From assembly GCA_003254905.1 (NCBI GenBank), contig QANU01047353.1:232986-296985 (forward strand): DNA of 64,000 nucleotides. The letters are read 5' to 3'. The position numbers and the translations under genes were made by a program. The notes under the pieces are model-generated. The model had not been told where the DNA came from. It did no database searches and saw only the letters and a list, made by a program, of their open reading frames with translations. Positions within the stretch are counted from its first letter, which is position 1, and every line of letters starts with the position of its first letter. This DNA comes from Nissolia schottii. Its lineage: Eukaryota > Streptophyta > Magnoliopsida > Fabales > Fabaceae. Shown piece by piece: positions 60,700-64,000 of this stretch.

Positions 60700-63600
60700 G
60701 TTCTCCATGTTCATAATAAACAATGATGTGGTTGAAGACAGTAACATTTATATATGAGAGATTCAAAAAAAGGATGTTCTGCTTATAGAATGTGGAATTG
60801 GCTACCAAACAAGGACTTTAGTACAGCTGATGTTGATATCAAGGGTTAAAGTCAAATGAGAATGATTGTGTAGCTTCAAGCTGAAGCTTCCTATTTCAAG
60901 ACATAAAGTTTGGCTCAGAAATTACTGACTTCTTTTTTGGGATTTTTGAGATTATGTTTTGTTAAAAACAATTGAGGATGTGACATGGACAGCGACACAC
61001 GGAATTCATGCGATGTTTACCTATCCTGGTACTAATCTCTCCCCCGGTAACATGGGTAACCATAGACGTTTTGACAGGGAGATTGTGAAGATTCTTTTAC
61101 TATTCAAGAATGTGCAGCCAAAGAATTTGTAGCTAGTTCTCAGTCTGGTTGTTGTGGAAAGGCAGAGAAGCTGTGATGAAAAATGCTCTTTATCAGCAGT
61201 GACCCCATCCAATATCATGTTGGTACCTCAGAATTTGAGACTGCAAAAAGTGCAAAGGAATCTGAATGATTATGTGAGCCAGGAAGGGGGTAATTTGGTC
61301 TTTTTAACCACCTCTCCTGTGCACAACAAAGAGTCTCTGGAGCTATGATAGATTTCATAATCTCATCTATTGTTTTTGTCTTGGTTAGATCTCACATCAA
61401 TTCCATTTGAGTATGTCCTTCATTACTATATTATTTTTTTGTCAATAGTATGCCATTTATTTACTTGAGATAATTTTGCTGCTCTTTTATATACACCAGA
61501 CCTTAGTTTTCAGGTGGTAGTATTGAGATCTTCATTTGATAAAATATTAGGGTTTCTTTGGTTTAAGAAAAGCTTTTCTGTTTTTATTTCATGTTTTAAA
61601 TGTTAATTACAAAATTGTCACCTTGTTTTCATCATGTTTTCTTTTGTTTTTCAAAATTTTGTGAACAGAAAACTTTTCCTTAAAACATGGAGACAAAATT
61701 TTTGTATTTTCTATATCTCACTAAAGTTAGTATAGATGGAACAAAATTCTTTTGCCTGGATACAAAATTGGTGCCTGAAGAGACAGTAATTCTCTCTGTC
61801 TTTGTCAGATAAAAATTTTCTGTCCTCTCTATCCCAACTTCAACAAAGTATAGAAAATACAAGAATTTTTTGTCCTTATATCTTTGTCCTGATGTCTTGT
61901 CCCCTAATACCCTAATACCAAATACGGCCTTATAATCTAAGTGAACTTTTATTGTCATCCAATTCTAGTGAATATAATAGTATGCATTTATCAGATGGAG
62001 AATTAGATAATCAGATACCGTTGCAAATTTTTAATTTCTCATTGATAACTTCTAGCTGGTTTGGAGGTGGTGGTTGGCTGGTGGGTATGAGAGGGTCTCC
62101 ATATTCATTGCTGCCACATCACTATCATCTGCTTAAGAACAAATTAAGAAAGATTTTTTTTATGATCATGAAGCGTCGCATCGGATACACTCTTAATTAT
62201 ATTTGGAATGACTTTTCAATTTTACGTTATGAATTCTCTTAGAATAGAAATTAAAATGTCATTTTATGTGTGATCATGAGCATATTTAACATGATGTTTT
62301 ATAATCACACAAGAATTTGTTATAATTTAAAGAGGTTATACATTTTAGTCCCAAAGATGATTAGGCAGTTGATAAAGAACAATTTTGTATTTTTTTTTTT
62401 TAAAAAATGAGTTTAGTTTTCGCCTAAGATTTTATTCTTAAAGAAAAAAAAAAAAGTGGTTTTGAGATTATTGATCCCTTTAAAGACCACTAGCAGTTAT
62501 AAAAATTGGAACTTTAGTCAAATCCATATATGCTTTTATAAATGTGATTGGCAACTTGGCCAAAGACCAATCAACCTTAAATTTCTCCATACTAGTTGGG
62601 GGCATGCGGGGGATAAGGGGCCAGTGGGGAAAATGAAGCAATTATGTGCTTCCCACTTTTACCCTCTATATGTATATATAATATTAATAGCTTTGTGCCA
62701 TTCCCTTCTACGTAAGCATGGGTAGAGACATTAAACTGGATCTTTTGATATTGTAACGAGCATAAGATCATCGGGGAACCTTCAAATGTTAATGAGCATA
62801 AATTTTAAAGAGAATCATATTTTAAAAGTTAATTATTACGGTAAGAGAACTTCTTTCTCTTTAAGAAAATCTTTCCAACGTAAAATTTATTGTAACTATT
62901 TGACAATTTCTCTCTCAAGTTAAACTTCTTAATATAAAATTTGTTACAGCTATTTGACATAAGTTTTCAATTTATCGATGTAAATGAGATTTTTTATAAC
63001 TTTAGACAAACTTTTTCTCTAATATTACATGTTTAAATTGTGAAGTGATTATTAGAAGAGGGGTACTTATCTAACAGTGCTAACTCGAAATTACTGACCA
63101 ATTCATAAATCCAAAAATAGTTCTCATTTCTTCCCTTTTTTTGGGGCAAATTAAGAAGGAAAAAAAAAAAACAAAAAAACTACCCCGTGAACTACATTGA
63201 AGGAAATGTATAAATACACTCTTTAGACCATTGAAGTAGAGGGATTACAAAGAAACTACTAAAAATTTAGTAGATGTTACCATAAAATGGGATTCTCTTG
63301 GACTTTCACTGTTTTATAAGTGGTTGTATTACAGTACAAGCTTTATTTCTTATTCTTAAACCTCATTATGTTAGAGTGTTCCATAAGTTTTATTTTTACT
63401 CCTTTTTTTCTGCTATTCTTCTTAAAGATTGAAAGCAAAGAAAAAGTCGTTAGAAAATATTAAGTAGAACTACTTTACATGATTAACATCATTGACTGTC
63501 TGCTCAAAATTCACTTGGAGTCTCAAAGCTAGTAGAATCCCATCCATGTGGGTAGTCTCTTTTCATTGATCGATCAATGTTTAGAGTACATTTATGTAAT

Positions 63601-64000
63601 AAAAGGAAAATTATTTTGAACTTTAAAATTCAGTTTTCATATATTTGAACAAACTGACCCCGGTAGACAGTAGTATATGCTGTTGTTAACCAAAACATGT
63701 TATTATTGCAAGATAATGGTCAAGCAAAGTTTCCGATCATAATCGTTATTATTCCTTTTCTTACAAAACTTGAATCAATCATTTGTTTTACTAATTAAGT
63801 AATCTTCAACCTAGTTAACTAATCATCTTTACAAAACTATGTGCATTATGCGGTCCCTGAATATTAGTTGATGTAGTTAACACTTTATATGTTAGAGACA
63901 ACAAACTATAATTGAGCACCTCAAAATTCTCCCTAGGATTTCATATGCCTTAAAATTTCCAAAAATGATTAATTTTGACAAATTATAAACTAATCTAACT
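60700..64000. other. Intergenic, no gene seen
   Basis: AT-rich sequence downstream of the pseudokinase. Apart from a Tourist-like left end at 61550 (GGGTTTCTTTGGTTT without a matching right end) and a foldback at 61690, no coding sequence, RNA gene or repeat could be supported. Confidence 0.5.
61690..61876. mobile_element. Foldback element
   Basis: GACAAAATTTTTGTATTTTC near 61692 is mirrored by TATAGAAAATACAAGAATTT and TTTTGTC ending near 61874. A second internal pair surrounds GAGACAG/CTGTC near 61780-61800. This fits a small TIR MITE, but no flanking duplication was identified. Confidence 0.5.

Overview
The window looks like nuclear DNA of a flowering plant, most likely a legume close to soybean. 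That placement is inferred from overall character: AT-rich intergenic DNA, short coding exons with GT-AG introns, and many small foldback transposons of the GGGTCTGTTTGG type. There are no bacterial-style operons, no CRISPR array, no viral genome, and no rRNA or tRNA gene that I could support. I assembled exon structures by hand from splice sites and reading frame. Each chain keeps frame across every junction, so exon edges should be accurate to a few bases.

Layout, left to right. (1) 152-4028 (+): the C-terminal three quarters of a CTP synthase gene; its 5' exons lie outside the window. (2) 5488-17735 (-): a complete 22-exon phototropin-2 blue-light receptor kinase, convergent with the CTP synthase. 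(3) 17.7-26.9 kb: AT-rich intergenic DNA containing a decayed LINE reverse-transcriptase piece joined to a fragment of an ATL-type RING-H2 ligase gene, a 132-bp-period tandem repeat and TA microsatellites. (4) 27049-33396 (+): a 10-exon plastid-targeted DUF1350 protein with an alpha/beta-hydrolase GHSLG motif; its eighth intron carries a Mutator-like element with a clean target-site duplication. (5) 34720-46319 (-): a 17-exon homologue of RRC1/SR140 (U2SURP), an SR-like splicing factor, whose introns are loaded with hAT-type elements. (6) 50160-52953 (-): a four-EF-hand calmodulin-like protein of the CML21 type. (7) 58669-60423 (+): a two-exon membrane-anchored receptor-like pseudokinase lacking an extracellular domain. 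The remainder to 64000 holds no gene I can support, only small foldback elements.

The genes are independent transcription units and do not form a pathway. The one functional coincidence is that a blue-light receptor (PHOT2) and a splicing factor tied in Arabidopsis to phytochrome-B signalling (RRC1) lie about 17 kb apart. CML21-type Ca2+ sensing could in principle connect with phototropin Ca2+ signalling, but nothing in the sequence shows that.

I did not find a convincing undescribed biological system. The best leads are the in-frame LINE/ATL chimeric ORF, the unexplained coding-like stretch in an RRC1 intron at 35.55-35.79 kb, the chloroplast DUF1350 putative hydrolase, and the ectodomain-less pseudokinase.
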